A stretch of DNA of 64,000 nucleotides from Anomaloglossus baeobatrachus (taxonomy: Eukaryota > Chordata > Amphibia > Anura > Aromobatidae): contig NW_027442259.1 in assembly GCF_048569485.1 (NCBI RefSeq), forward strand, positions 1 through 64,000, read 5' to 3'. Position numbers and translations under genes: made by a program. Positions 31,007 to 44,114 of the stretch are shown in pieces; position 1 is the stretch's first letter; every line of letters begins with the position of its first letter. The notes below the pieces were generated by a model, which did no database searches, was not told where the DNA came from, and was given only the letters and a program-made list of their open reading frames with translations.

Positions 31007-34000
31007 TTAAAGAGTAGTTTCCCTGTACCTAAGTGGGGGTCTACCTAGGTTGGAGCGAGTGGACCTTCGGGGTCCGGTGTCAGTGGTGACAGGCAGTGGG
31101 GCAGAGGGAACAGTCAGTTCCTCCTCCCTGCTATCATGTGGGGCAGGCGGAGGCGTAGGGGAGCTGGGTACAGGTACATCCCTGGGCACTGGCTCGCGGT
31201 TAACCGTTTCCATCATTTCTTCATCCACGGGTTGTGGGAACAGTATCACTGGAAGGATCACCGCACCGTTCTGTGTAGGCCAGTCTGCTGGAAAATCACC
31301 CATCATGGTGTGGATTACCTCTTTTTCCTTCTCCACTGGACTGGGAACTGGAGCCTCATCCGCTACTCTCAATGCTGGTGGGCACTTCTTCAGGTGGTCT
31401 CGGGAAACCGTGGCCAAAGTCCCCCCCTGGTCACGGCTGATCTGGTAGGCCTTCCCATTCTCCCATCCTGTGGGCTGGACTACATACGGGGTTTTTTCCC
31501 ATTGATCATCCAGCTTGTGGGCCCTTCTTTTCCGCTTCAGCACTACATCCCCAGGTTGGAAGGAACCGGCAGGCGCCTTCTTGTTGAAGCACTGCTCCTG
31601 TTGTCCCCGACTCCGGCACAAGTTCTTTTCAACATACTCCTGGACCTGTCGGTACTGTGTCCTCCGCCGAGTGTCCCATTCAGCTGTCGACAGGAGTGCT
31701 TCTGAAGCTTCCAAGCCCATTTCCAGATCCACTGGTAGCCGGCCGGGACGAGCTCTCATCAGGTATGCTGGAGTGCATTTCGTAGAGCTGGAAGGGATGT
31801 TGTTGTACATATCGACCAGGTCAGGTAGCTTCTCCAGCCACAGGTTCCGCTCTTCCAGTGGTAACGTCTTGAGGAGGCCCAGGACCAAGTGGTTCATCTT
31901 TTCACAAATGCCATTGGTTTGGGCGTGGTAAGGCGTGGTCCGGATTTTCTTGCAGCCGTACAACTGGCAGAATTCCTGGAATACCTCTGCTTCAAAGGCC
32001 GGACCCTGGTCGGTAAGCACCCTCTCCGGGTACCAATGCGGTCAACAGAAATAAGCCTGGAAAGCCTTAGCAGCGGTGCGGCCGGTTAAGTCCTTAACTG
32101 GGACAACCACCAGGAACCTCGAGTAGTGGTCTACGATGGTCAGAGCGTAGGTGTACCCACTTCGGCTGGGGGTGAGCTTTACATGGTCAAGGGGAACCAG
32201 CTCCAGCGGTTGGTGTGTAATGATCGGGTGTAGGGGTGCCTTCTGGCTGGCCTCGTCCTTCCTTCTCAATGCGCAAGGGCCACATTCTCGGCACCAGGCC
32301 TCCACAGATTCCCGCATTCCACTCCAATAGAACCGCTCTCTTAACAACATCTCTAGCTTCTTCCACCCGAAGTGCACTGCACCATGATGGTATGCTTGCA
32401 GGACGGTGGGCACTTTAGCCTGGGGAATCACCAGCTGGCGGATCTTCTCGTGAGTCTTTGGATTAATCAGCTCGCGATACAACTTCCCCTGGTGTAGGTA
32501 TAGCCGGGTCCGTTCTTGCCACAGACGTTGGGCTTCGGCAGGGGCAGCAGGGTCTATCCCAGCAGAACCCTGTTCCACTAGAGTCTTGACCAGGCGGACA
32601 GCAGGTGCCTGGTCCTGAGCTTCCTGCCAGTCCTGTCGGGGCAGCGGATCCAGGTTCACCCGTTGTTGGTAGACGTGCACCTTCTCAGTGAATGGCCGGT
32701 GAAATGCAGGCAACTCGATCTCTTCGAGGTCATCATCCTCTGGCCCCTCTTCCGACAGGTGGGGCATCCGGGAGAGTGCATTGGCATTGACGTTGGTACG
32801 GCCGGCCCGGTACTTGATGGTGAAATCGTAGTTGGCTAACCTGGTCACCCACCGCTGCTCCAACGCGCCCAGCTTGGCCGTATCTAGATGGGTCAGCAGG
32901 TTATTGTCTGTGTACGCGGTGAACTTGGCTGCTGCCAGGTAATGGCGGAAACGCTCGGTGATAGCCCACACCAGTGCCAAGAGCTCAAGCTTGAAGGAGA
33001 TGTAGTTCTCAGGGTTCCTCTCAGTCGGTCGGAGTTTTCGGCTAGCATAAGCTATTACCTTTTCCCTTCTGTCTTGGACCTGGGATAGAACAGCCCCCAA
33101 GCCCACATTGCTGGCGTCGGTGTAGAGGATGAATGGGCGGCTGTAGTCAGGGTACGCTAGGATTTCCTCTCCGGTCAGGGCTGTTCTCAGCTGGCGGAAG
33201 GATTCCTCATGCTTTTCTTCCCACACCAATGGGGCTACTAGGGATCTACCACCCTTGGTCTGTCCTACGAGGAGGTCTTGCATGGGGGCAGCCATCTTTG
33301 TGTACCCCTTAATGAAGCGACGGTAATATCCCACCAGGCCCAGAAACTGCCTCACTTCCCTCACTGTGGTCGGTCTCGGCCAGTCTTGGATGGCGGTGAT
33401 CTTCTCGGGGTTGGGGGCGACACCTTCCGCACCAACCACATGTCCTAGGTACTGCACTCTGGGTTTCAGCAGATGACACTTTGAGGGCTTCAACTTCATC
33501 CCATACTTGGCAAGGGACGCGAACACCTCGGCTAGGTGCTCCAGGTGGGCTTCATACGTCTGTGAGTACACAATCACATCATCCAAGTACAGCAAAACGG
33601 TCCCATAGGCAGTCTTCTCTCGGTCTTCCGGTGCCACGGCCACCTGCCAGTACCCGCTGGTGAGGTCAAGGGTGGAGAAGTAGTTAGCGGTTCTCAGCGA
33701 GGCCAGGGACTCTTTGATGCGGGGCAGAGGGTAAGCATCCTTATGCGTTATCTGGTTAATCTTCCGGTAATCCACACACATCCGCATGGTGCCATCCTTC
33801 TTCTTAACCAGCACCAACGGAGCGGCCCAGGGACTACAGCTGTCCCTAATAACCTCTGCCTCCTTCATGTTCCTCAACATGTCTTTGGCGCATTGGTAGT
33901 GCGCAGGGGGAATAGGCCTGTATCTCTCTTTAATAGGGGAGTGTGTACCGGTAGGGATGTGGTGTTGAACCCCTTTAATCTGCCCAAAATCTAGAGGGTG

Positions 34001-34234
34001 CTTGCTAAAAACCCGCTCATACTCCTGTACCACCCGGTATACCCCTTCCTTGTGGTGTATGGGGGTATCATCAGTGCCGACATGTAGCTCTCGATACCAC
34101 TCGCCTAACTCCCCCAGGGATGAGTGGGAACCGGCAGCAGGCGGTGTGACCGGGGGAACGGCTTCATGGATCGTGTGGGGATCTAGAGTGAACAATTTGG
34201 CAAGGGTAGCGTACCGGGTGGTGCATGAATGCAC
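31007..34234 (-). mobile_element. Gypsy-family pol fossil
   Basis: A long gypsy (Metaviridae-type) pol in the order expected: region before the reverse transcriptase (YERVFSKHPLDF), reverse transcriptase (NYFSTLDLTSGYWQ, LLYLDDVIVYS), RNase H (LYTDASNVGLGAVLSQ), integrase zinc region, integrase core (VDHYSRFLVVV, LTDQGPAFEAEVF, YHAQTNG), and a Pro-rich C-terminal tail. Gag, protease and flanking LTRs are not seen. The copy is broken, with at least two breaks, and is bounded by unrelated sequence. It is the best-preserved gypsy copy here and fairly young, judging by how readable it is. Confidence 0.9.
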
Positions 34235-34756
34235 ACATATTGGTTTTATAATCTTATTGTATTACTTTATATTCTTATTTCACTTGTGCATATCTCCACC
34301 ATAATCCTGGCTAAGAAATATAGCTTTTTTTGGGGTACACAGGTAGTAAGGTCTTCTTTCTATTTCTTTAGGGGTGATATAGCCTGGTGGAACTCTAGAC
34401 CTCTAACATTATATATGCACCCTTTTTCTTTATGGTTCTTGGACACCTTATAACATTCTTCCATACATATATATCTTTCTCATAAATTATAAATAATTAG
34501 GCATTTTTATATATTTTATTTACATTTTCATAAATAACTTTTTACAAAGCATGGGGGACATTCTCACATACATATAATTTTCATGTACGCATTCTGAAAA
34601 TTTACGCATAAACCGTACACACTCCTTTTTGTAACAATTTCTATAACTCATTCGCTGAACTCTCATCCCGGATATTCATTCTTACACCGAATTTCCTGTT
34701 ATAACACAACATTCATGATTTTTATTCAATTTATTTTTATTTTTTAGGTTTATTAG
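34235..34756. other. AT-rich stretch, unassigned
   Basis: About 520 bp, strongly AT-rich, between the gypsy fossil and the hAT-2 end. No coding sequence, terminal repeats or RNA gene seen. Confidence 0.4.
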
Positions 34757-35159
34757 TAGTGATGAGCGAGTACTAAAAAGCTCGGGTGCTCGAAGCTCGG
34801 GCCGAGCCTCCCAAGATACTCGTGTACTCGGCCCGAGCACCGAGCCCAATGTTATCCTATGGGAGACCCGAGTATTTTTGTGAAATGACCACCGGCAGCA
34901 TGTAGAAACCCTAAAAATGGCACAAAAGTCTCCGAAGAGTGCTCAAATGACATGGCAACAGCATGGGGAAGACCCCTTGAAGCATTTATCACTCAAAAGT
35001 CACAGCTGTGAATAATTTTGTCCACGTTTTACGCCATTTTTACGGACTCACCAGAAAACCTTCCAAAATGACACCAAAATGATTTTTCATAGCGGAAATG
35101 TTAAGGGCACATACCCAATAGTGAGATAGAGCTAATGTATGTTACTTTTTGAGATCAAT

Positions 35160-36800
35160 ACATGAAAGATTTTACGTAAAACATTGTGTGGCACTCCGAT
35201 GTCCCTGAGAAGAGACGTACATAAAGGCCTCTGAGTCTAATGTGCCCATTTTGAGGAACTGAGTCTTTGTAGTATTTTCCTTTGCCAGGGCAGTCCAAAA
35301 TTGTGAGGTTCACCAATGCCCCTGCATACAGACGTGCATGATGGCCTGTAAACCTGAAGTGCCCATTGTAAGGAAGTGGGTCTATTGTAGTATAGCCCTT
35401 AGGCAGGGCAGCCAAAAATTGGGAGGCTCCACGTTGTCCCTGGATAGAGACGTGCATGAGGGCCTCAAAACATTAAGTGTCCAGTGTCAGGAAGTGGGTG
35501 TATTATAGTATAGCCCTTAGGCAGGGCAGCCAAAAATTGGGAGGCTCTACGTTGTCCCTGGATAGAGACGTGCATGAGGGCCTGTAAACCTGAAGTGCCC
35601 ATTGGAAGGAAGTGGGTCTTTTGTAGTATAGCCCTTTGGCAGGGCAGCCAAAAATTGGGAGGCTCCACGTTGTCCCTGGATAGAGACGTGCATGAGGGCC
35701 TGTAAACCTGAAGTGCCCATTGGAAGGAAGTGGGTCTTTTGTAGTATAGCCCTTTGGCAGGGCAGCCAAAAATTGGGAGGCTCCACGTTGTCCCTGGATA
35801 GAGACATGCATGAGGGCCTCAAAACATTAAGTGTCCATTGTCAGGAAGTGGGTGTATTATAGTATAGCCCTTAGGCAGGGCAGCCAAAAATTGGGAGGCT
35901 CCACGTTGTCCCTGGATAGAGACGTGCATGAGGGCCTGTAAACCTGAAGTGCCCATTGGAAGGAAGTGGGTCTTTTGTAGTATAGCCCTTTGGCAGGGCA
36001 GCCAAAAATTGGGAGGCTCCACGTTGTCCCTGGATAGAGACGTGCATGAGGGCCTCAAAACATTAAGTGTCCATTGTCAGGAAGTGGGTGTATTATAGTA
36101 TAGCCCTTTGGCAGGGCAGCCAAAAATTGGGAGGCTCCACGTTGTCCCTGGATAGAGACGTGCATGAGGGCCTCAAAACATTAAGTGTCCATTGTCAGGA
36201 AGTGGGTGTATTATAGTATAGCCCTTAGGCAGGGCAGCCAAAAATTGGGAGGCTCCACGTTGTCCCTGGATAGAGACGTGCATGAGGGCCTCAAAACATT
36301 AAGTGTCCATTGTCAGGAAGTGGGTCTTTTGTAGTATAGCCCTTTGGCAGGGCAGCCAAAAATTGGGAGGCTCCACGTTGTCCCTGGATAGAGACGTGCA
36401 TGAGGGCCTCAAAACATTAAGTGTCCATTGTCAGGAAGTGGGTGTATTATAGTATAGCCCTTAGGCAGGGCAGCCAAAAATTGGGAGGCTCCACGTTGTC
36501 CCTGGATAGAGACGTGCATGAGGGCCTCAAAACATTAAGTGTCCATTGTCAGGAAGTGGGTCTTTTGTAGTATAGCCCTTTGGCAGGGCAGCCAAAAATT
36601 GGGAGGCTCCACGTTGTCCCTGGATAGGGACGTGCATGAGGGCCTCAAAACATTAAGTGTCCATTGTCAGGAAGTGGGTGTATTATAGTATAGCCCTTTG
36701 GCAGGGCAGCCAAAAATTGGGAGGCTCCACGTTGTCCCTGCATAGAGACGTGCATGAGGGCCTCAAAACATTGTTCCCATTGCAAAGGAGCGGGTCTCCT
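35160..36800. repeat. 118-bp tandem array of hAT-2
   Basis: Units starting GGCAGGGCAGCCAAAAATTG recur every 118 bp (35402, 35520, 35638, 35756 and on). Two subtypes differ in the middle (CTGTAAACCTGAAGTGCCC or CTCAAAACATTAAGTGTCC). The first units, to about 35380, are degenerate. The open frames through it are by-products of the repeat. Confidence 0.9.
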
Positions 36801-36999
36801 GTCGTTGTAATGTCCATTCTGCAAAGAATGGGCGAAAAAAATTACCACTGGGGGTATACCTGAAACAAAGGCCTAACTCTTGTAACGGTCATCATGGTGG
36901 CGCATGAGGAGAAGGAGGAGCAGTCCAGCGATTATCCAAAGTCCAGAAGTGTGTACCCATGGGTGACTGGAGGTACATGGCAAATTCCCGTTACAAACT

Positions 37000-38079
37000 T
37001 TAAATTCCGCTCTCATTTGCTGGTGGTGTGGTGAAGTCTGGCCCAATCCAACCCTTGTTCATCTTGATCAGAGTCAGCCTGTCAGCATTTTCAGTTGACA
37101 GGCGGGTGCGTTTATCTGTAATGATTCCACCTGCGGCACTAAAAACACGCTCTGACAAAACGCTAGCGGCAGGGCAGGCCAGGACTTCCAAGGCGTAGAG
37201 AGCCAATTCATGCCACGTGTCCACCTTGGATACCCAATAATTGTAAGGCACAGAGGAATGTCGGAGTACAGTTGTTCGATCTGCAAGGTACTCCTTGAGC
37301 ATCTGGGCAAACTTAGGATTTCTTGTGGCACTACCCCGCACCTCAGGGGCTGTGGTACGTGAGGGGCTGAGAAAACTGTCCCACATCTTAAAGACTGTTC
37401 CCCTACCTCTGGCGGATTGGACTTGTGCCTCTCTCGGCTGTACGCCTTGGTTGTCCACTGATTCCTGACCTATGCCGCTAGCGTTTTGTGAGGGGAATGC
37501 TTTGCCTACTTCCGTGACTATGGCCTTCCGGAACTGCTGCATTTTGGTTGACCTCTCCGCCTCGGGAATAAGAGACATAAAGTTCTCCTTGTAGCGTGGG
37601 TCTAACAGTGTTACCAACCAGTAATGATCGTCGGCCAAGATGTTCTTAACGCGAGGGTCACGAGACAGGCAGCTTACCATAAAGTCAGCCATGTGCGCCA
37701 GACTCTTAACAGCCAGGACTTCAGTAGCCTGACCAACACGTTGACTGAACATGCTGTCCTCCTCCTCCTCCTCCTCCTCCTCCTCATCTACCCTGTCCTC
37801 TGGCCAGCCACGCTGAACCGAGGATATGACTGGTGTGCATGTCATATCCTCAATTTGGCCGGAGATTTGCTCCATGTCTTCATCCTCCTCCTCGTCATAG
37901 TCCTCCACTGCACGTTGTGATGAGACGAGGCTGGGCTGTGTGTTATCACCCACACCCACTACTGTTTCTTGCTGCAACTCATCGCGCTCCGCCTGCAATG
38001 CATCATGTTTGGTTTTGAGCAGAGACCGTTTTAGAAGGCAGAGTAGCGGTATGGTGACGCTAATAATGGCGTCATCTTA
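37000..38079 (-). pseudogene. hAT-2 transposase C-terminal half
   Basis: About 360 residues from DDAIISVTIP through an acidic Glu run (GAG repeats around 37760) and VTLLDPRYKENF to the hATC dimerisation domain (LACPAASVLSERVFSAAGG, then DKRTRLSTENADRL). The Glu of SERVFS is the third catalytic residue of hAT transposases. It overlaps and closely matches the C-terminal part of 20189-21483, then continues past the point where that copy is cut. The N-terminal half is missing. It is a dead fragment. Confidence 0.9.
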
Positions 38080-38286
38080 TACCTTTATGATGTTATTGTT
38101 TATTCTAAAGCAAACAAGATTTTAGGGTGTATAAAAAGGGAGATTAGATCCGGTGATCCCAACGTATTGTTAACCCTCTATAAATCACTTGTAAGGCCAC
38201 ATCTGGAATATGGGGTAAAGTCCTGAACAGGTTGATAACCATTGGTTTGAGCATGGTAGGGTGTAGTGCGCATCTTCCTGCATCCG
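38080..38286. mobile_element. Inverted copy of gypsy/LINE junction (fossil)
   Basis: The reverse complement of about 25473-25680: a few codons of gypsy reverse transcriptase, the LINE scrap on the plus strand (38103-38210), then inverted gypsy integrase. It joins hAT-2 on the left and arm C on the right. The mosaic therefore lies on both sides of arm C. Confidence 0.75.
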
Positions 38287-38454
38287 CCATAACCTTCCCT
38301 TAGGATATACTGTGCCCTTATCAGATTGGTTGTACAAGGTTGCTTCTCTTATTGGATGGATTTCAAGCTGCATGGATAATGTTCATTTAAATGATGTGGA
38401 TAGAAAGACTGAAGATATCTACATGTAGTCCATCATGAATCAATACTATTTTAC

Positions 38455-39660
38455 ACAGTCATAAGCAGCCCATGGGCATTCACCTGCATTCAAACCAATA
38501 ACAGCTCATAGACCAGACAATCCATCTACCACTGGACCAAAGACAGGAAGTTAAATCCACTGCCTGCGGTAACCAACTTAATCCTATAGGCTACTCACAC
38601 AACAAACCCAACAGAAAGGAAAAAAACATGGCTTCGATTATCCATCCAATGAAAACGCATAACCATTGTGAGCCATTGGACAATGCAATTGGACACTTGG
38701 TGACATGGTGCACGGCCCAATGAATCAAGTCTTTACTTCATATTCACGGTTTAAGCCCTTGGGTTCTAATGTGCCCAGAGTACATATCCAGAAAGATTCT
38801 CTTTCTTTGAGCTAAACACAAGTCAACAATACATTGTAAGCAGATTCTATTACCAGTCCCACACCATTTTGTGACGCATAATCACACAGTGATCCAATTA
38901 ACATTCCAAGTCATCGAACATGTCCAAGCCATACGCAGAGGAGGCAATAGAATTAGGAAGCTCAAAGAAAGGGAATCTTTCTGGATATATACTCTGGGCA
39001 CATTGGAACCCAAAGGCTTAAACCATGAATATGAAGTACAGACTTGATTCATTGGGCCATGCATGGACATAATGGACATAATTCTAATAGGCAGGACAGG
39101 TAATAAGGAGCACAAGTTATATGCTAAAATGTGTTGTGTGACAAGACAGACACAGGAAAGGACATGATAACAGGTGTAGGGACCAACAAGGTGAGACAAG
39201 GGGTATCAGGATAGGGTCAAGTAGGTATGAATGTAGTAATGGGGCAGGCATAGAGAATTGTATGTGAATGTGAATTACAATAAATCACTAAGGAAAGGAA
39301 TATGTGAGTGTGTGCCTAATGTAAACTAATATTGTACTGGCAAAATTATAGATGGAAAGGGAGAAGGGGAGGGGGGGAGAGAGGAGGCTGTAATTGACTA
39401 CAAGGGTATGAGTTATGAGTGATCATAGGGATAGTGTTACATAAGTGGAAATACCTATGGAGGACCGGATGTGTAAGCGCATACCTTATACAAACCTATA
39501 GAGTGCTGATGGGTGAGAGTGTGATGTTAGATATAAGACATCCTATAGTGAATAGTGAGCCGTAATCAAGTGCAACAGGGATATTTCACGTGACTATGGG
39601 AACCTGGAAGGTAAAGAAAGGGGAGAAAAAACTGTTAGACAAGGTAATCAGACATAATGT
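38455..39660. mobile_element. Penelope-like inverted pair in arm C
   Basis: Inverted copy of 3300-4500, with the longer endonuclease-side frame on the plus strand near 38870-39045 (RRGG, KERESFW, LEPKGLN motifs). Confidence 0.65.
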
Positions 39661-40289
39661 AACCAGTTGATCAGACATGATCACCTGGTTTGAGACCCCC
39701 TGCCTTACACTATATAGATATCATGTTCATTCCCCATCTATCTTGCTCAGGAGAGCATCTCCCTCCCCCGGCACCAAGAGCAGCTCATACTGAATTGTTA
39801 CATTGACTAGTAACACTGCACACAGAAATGCACCTTAATATTCCACTGTTAACCCTTTCCTCCCAGCAGTAACACACAACTCCTCACCTTGATATCATGG
39901 TGATTTATGGTCAGAATGACTTCAATGCGATCAGTGATTTCTATTCTAGCTCTGCTCACATAGATTTTATATCCACACTCAACTATAGGCCGTTCTTCAT
40001 ATTTTGGGGGCTTTTAGTCAGATATACTAGTTTGTGCCTGTATAGTATTGGTGTAGATGGGAGTGTAGGGCATGGGTTACATGGCACTGTGGTGGAATAC
40101 TGATGGGAGGTATTGGTGCTGTGTTTGATGCTTCTACTGGGTATTTTCCTACAAATACTGGAACAGCTCACTGCTTAGAATGATCCTTCCCAGCTCTATA
40201 ATATATTATATATACCCCACAATGCAGGCTCACACACACATTTGTCTCAAGTGTGTTGTAGGGACACAGATACAGTCTTGGTCATGTGA

Positions 40290-40868
40290 CTAAAGGCTAC
40301 TTTACACACTGCGATATCGGTCCCGATATCGCTAGTGTGGGTACCCGCCCCCATCTGTTGCGCGACACGGGCAAATCGCTGCCCATGCCGCACAACACCG
40401 ACCAGACCCGTCACACATACTTACCTGCCCGGCGACGTCGCTGTGTCCGGCGAACCGCCTCCTTTCTAAGGGGGCGGTCCGTGCGGCGTCACAGCGACGT
40501 CACTGAGCGACCGCCCAATAGCAGCGGAGGGGCGGAGATGAGTGGCCGGAACATCCCGCCCACCTCCTTCCTTCCTCATAGCGGCTGGGAGGCAGGTAAG
40601 GAGAGGTTCCTCGTTTCTGCGGTGTCACACGGAGCGATGTGTGCTACCGCAGGAGCGACGAACTACATCGTTACTGCTGCAGTAACGATAATCGAGAATG
40701 GAGACCCATGTCACCGATGAGCGATTTTGCACGTTTTTGCAACGATGCAAAATCGCTCATCGGTATCACACGCAGCAACATCGCTAATGCGGCCGGATGT
40801 GCGTCACAAATTCCGTGACCCCAACGACTCCGCATTAGCGATGTCGCAGCGTGTAAAGCCCCCTTTAG
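40290..40868. mobile_element. Foldback MITE (copy in arm C)
   Basis: Inverted copy of the 2083-2661 MITE, near-identical to it. Confidence 0.7.
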
Positions 40869-42270
40869 TGGGAGTGGTGTACAGGGTCTTAGCAGTAAAG
40901 AGTATTCCATATTTCTGCCAGATACCCACAGAGATATTGAAATCTGAAAAAAGAGACTTCTGCTCATTGAAGGTAAGAACTGCTCACATAGCGTTCAACT
41001 CCACAGCAAACGAGTGCTCTAGCACTGGCATCTCAGCAGGGAAATTCCCCTACTACACATGTGTGTCTAGGTCACTGTGACAGTTTACAGGACATAACTC
41101 AGGGCACCTAGACAGAAGGCAGAGGGACTACTTTCTATTTCTGGTGTAGAGCTTAGTACAATATATATATATTTATACTATTACATGGGACACATGTACC
41201 TTGTATTACCATTATTCGCTGTATATGAACCCCTTTTCTCCAGGCATTATTTGTCTATAGCATTTTTCACGAACCTGAGGCAACTGAGAACCCTTCAGTG
41301 AAGGAATTCCACTAACCCTCACAATACCTACCAGGGGCCTCCCTGCAGTAACTCAGGTAGTTGTACCCATTCTCTTTCCGCATTCTATGTGTTCTTCTTC
41401 TTTCTTCTTTTTTTTCTTTTTTCTTCTTTTTATTTCTATCATGTAGTTCAGGGGTTTATAGATATATGTCCTGCATCTCATATTTCCTTTAGTGGTGCTT
41501 CTTACCCATTCTCATATCATTTACCCTAGTATTTCATGATCCTGAGGCGACTGAGAACCCTTTAATAAAGGAATCCTTTTTCACCTGAATTGTCAAGTGA
41601 TACTTACCAGTGACTATCACGTAATGTTACAGGTAGTTCCATTTTCTTCCTCTTCTTTCTCTCCTTTCTTCTTTGTCACACGGTCCATTGTGTTATAGCC
41701 CACGTGTCATGATAACACTTGTACCATCTTTTCATTTAGATTCCACCTACAATTATTTACCGATTCCAGTTCTGGAATAGGCTTTCATCATCTACTCACT
41801 AGAATTCTCAAGTTCATAAGGTACTGAGACATATACATGTTCACACCATTATAAAGAACAAAGTATAAACATTGAGGTTTTTCTCACACCCATGTTCCTG
41901 TGTTCTTTGATATGATATGTGTTCATTTCCTTCACTATATAGGATTGCAAGTTTTCCATTTGTACCTTAATGGCAATGACGCTATACAATTGAACACATA
42001 TCATCCTGTTATCCATATAGGTGTGTATTTACCTGCTTGACTATTTTTGGTTGTTTGATCCAGAATGTTTCTCCAGATAGGTCATGTGGAAATTTTCTTT
42101 CCTCAGTACAAATGTTTTCACTATGGCTTTGGAAAATTTTTTTGTATGTGCATCATGGTCATTTGACCCATTGTACTCTCAAGTAGCAATATATTGTACT
42201 GTTATGTTGTACTATGTACTAATTACGTGTTTATATGGTTTTGTAACCCTTTATGATCTTAGATAACTTT

Positions 42271-42311
42271 ATCCTTGATAAAGACCTAAAAACAAGCTCG
42301 AAACGTTGGAT
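42271..42311 (+). ncRNA. Decayed hammerhead ribozyme motif
   Basis: Same as the motif at 648-688: TTGATAA core, imperfect helix II (GACC against GCTC), GAAAC, and ATCC/GGAT helix I. Confidence 0.45.
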
Positions 42312-42722
42312 GAATTATCCTTTTGCACAAATAAAGAATTTTCAGCATTCTAAGAGTTCTTTTCTTACGTTATTGATCACTATAGTGTGCCAGAGCTATT
42401 TCTATTGAATTGACTCTTATTTTTTCTGAGCACCTGCTATATACACAGTGAGCCAGACATATTCAATTTTCATTCAGAAGGCAGAGGGAAGCCTTAGCAG
42501 CTGAGCCTATATCTTGGCTTGTGAGCATTAGAACAGGCCGGCGATTACAGGGTAACATGAAAAATGTCCAGCTTGCATTATGACTAGAACATGACAATAT
42601 CCTTTTAAGTACTAACCTATGATGCGTTCCTAAGCAGTTGATGTTATATGTTCTACATTTCATTTTCTGCATACTTTCCAAGTAGTAGAATTTGCTTTGA
42701 TATAGGCAACTGGATTTTCACA

Positions 42723-42981
42723 ATGAAAAGGCAAAGGATAACGCCCGAAAAAGACGCCATACATTATGTCAGTGCCATCACTGACAAACCTGGATTGACC
42801 ATGAAATACATCAATCCCCTTAAAGGTGAGTTAAAACAAGTTTTAACTAAATTGCCTTAATATTGTCATGCATTAGAATGACTGTCTTAGGTAATGATAA
42901 ATATTTTCTACAGGAAGAGGAGTGTTTGCTGAAACTGAAATCGAAAAAGGGAGTTTTGTTGCAGAATATCGAGGTGAGCTC
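42723..42981 (+). pseudogene. Captured SET-domain gene start, second copy
   Basis: Near-identical to 25009-25267. Exon 1 is 42723-42825, the intron 42826-42913 keeps its GT and AG ends, and exon 2 is 42914-42981. It encodes DKPGLTMKYINPLK and GRGVFAETEIEKGSF, and again passes directly into gypsy integrase. It differs from the first copy by single substitutions (for example Ile-Thr-Asp in place of Ile-Pro-Asp). The two copies were duplicated together with their flanks. Confidence 0.75.
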
Positions 42982-44114
42982 ACGTATGCACTTACGATGG
43001 TAGACAACTACTCGAGATTTATGGTTGTGGTACAAGTCAAAGATCTAATGGCCCATACTGCAGCGAAGGTCTTCCAAGCACACTTATGCAGACCTCATGG
43101 CTACTCAGAGAGAGTCCTCACAGATCAAGGCACTGCCTTTGAAGCGGAAATCTTCAAGGACTTCTGCAGCTTTTACCGATGCAGGAAGATGCGTACTACA
43201 CCCTACCATGCTCAAACCAATGGTTATCAACCTGCTCAGGACTTTACCCCATATTCCAGATGTGGCCTTACAAGTGATTTATAGAGGGGTAACAATACGT
43301 TGGGATCATCGGATCTAATCTCCCTTTTTATACACCCTAAAATCTTGTTTGCGTTAGAATAAACAATAACATCATAAAGGTATAGCAGTACCGTTTCAAA
43401 GTTTCGGTGTCCCAAGCAGCATTCCATCAGCCTCTGGAAGGTTCCTGGCAAATTGCACAGCTCGAAGGGCATGCTTTTGAACTCGCAGAGACCCATCGGG
43501 GTGGCAAAGGCGGTCTTCTCCCGGTCTGCCTCAGCAACGGACACTTGCCAATAGTGACTAGTGAGATCAAGGGTAGAAAAATAATTTGCAGTTGTCAATG
43601 CAGCTAGCTATTCCTCAATACAGGGGAGTGGTGCTGTCCTTCTTCTTTAACAGGACCAACGGAGCTGCCCAGAGGCTACAACTTTCACGGATAACCCCAG
43701 CCTCCTTCATGTTGCTCAACATGTCCTTGGTACACTGGTAATGTGCAGGTAGATTTGGCTTATATCTCTCTTTGATGGGTGGGTGTGCACTTGTGGGGAT
43801 GTAGTGTTTGACCCCTTTTATTTTTCAAAAGTCTAGCGGATGTTTGCTGAAGACTTGCTCGTATTCTTGCACTAGCCTGTAGACCCCCTTCTTGTGATGT
43901 GAAGGTGTGGAGTCAGTGCCTACGTGTAATTCCTTACACCACTCCTCTGGCTGACTTGGTGAGCTGTCACTGAATGGGTGGGCTGAAGCAATGGTGGATG
44001 CTGCTGTTTGGATAGCATGTGTATCTACTGAGAACAGCTTATCAATGGTGGCAAATCGGAGCAGCTTAATCTTTTGCTCTCCGCAGTTCAACACTCTCAT
44101 GGGCACTCTTCCCT
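42982..44114. mobile_element. Shuffled gypsy fragments with LINE piece, copy 2 (fossil)
   Basis: Second copy of 25268-26400, with the same parts in the same order: integrase on the plus strand, LINE scrap (43249-43375), reverse transcriptase and upstream region on the minus strand. Broken. Confidence 0.8.

Larger units (their letters stand above)
34757..38079 (-). mobile_element. hAT-2 element, 3' half
   Basis: It begins at TAGTGATGAGCGAGTACT, which shares TAG-GATGAGCGA with the hAT-1 end, followed by a GC-rich foldback of CTCGGGTGCTCG-type words. A 118-bp tandem array follows, then the transposase C-terminal half on the minus strand. It is cut at 38079, where gypsy/LINE sequence begins. The layout copies that of hAT-1. 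Confidence 0.8.
38287..42720 (-). repeat. Inverted-repeat arm C
   Basis: Left arm of the C/D inverted repeat, 4.43 kb. It mirrors 45206-49569 and matches the reverse complement of arm A. It reaches about 75 bp further out than arm D because D has a deletion there. It contains the Penelope pair, the MITE and the hammerhead-like motif. It ends 2 bp before the SET ATG. Confidence 0.9.
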
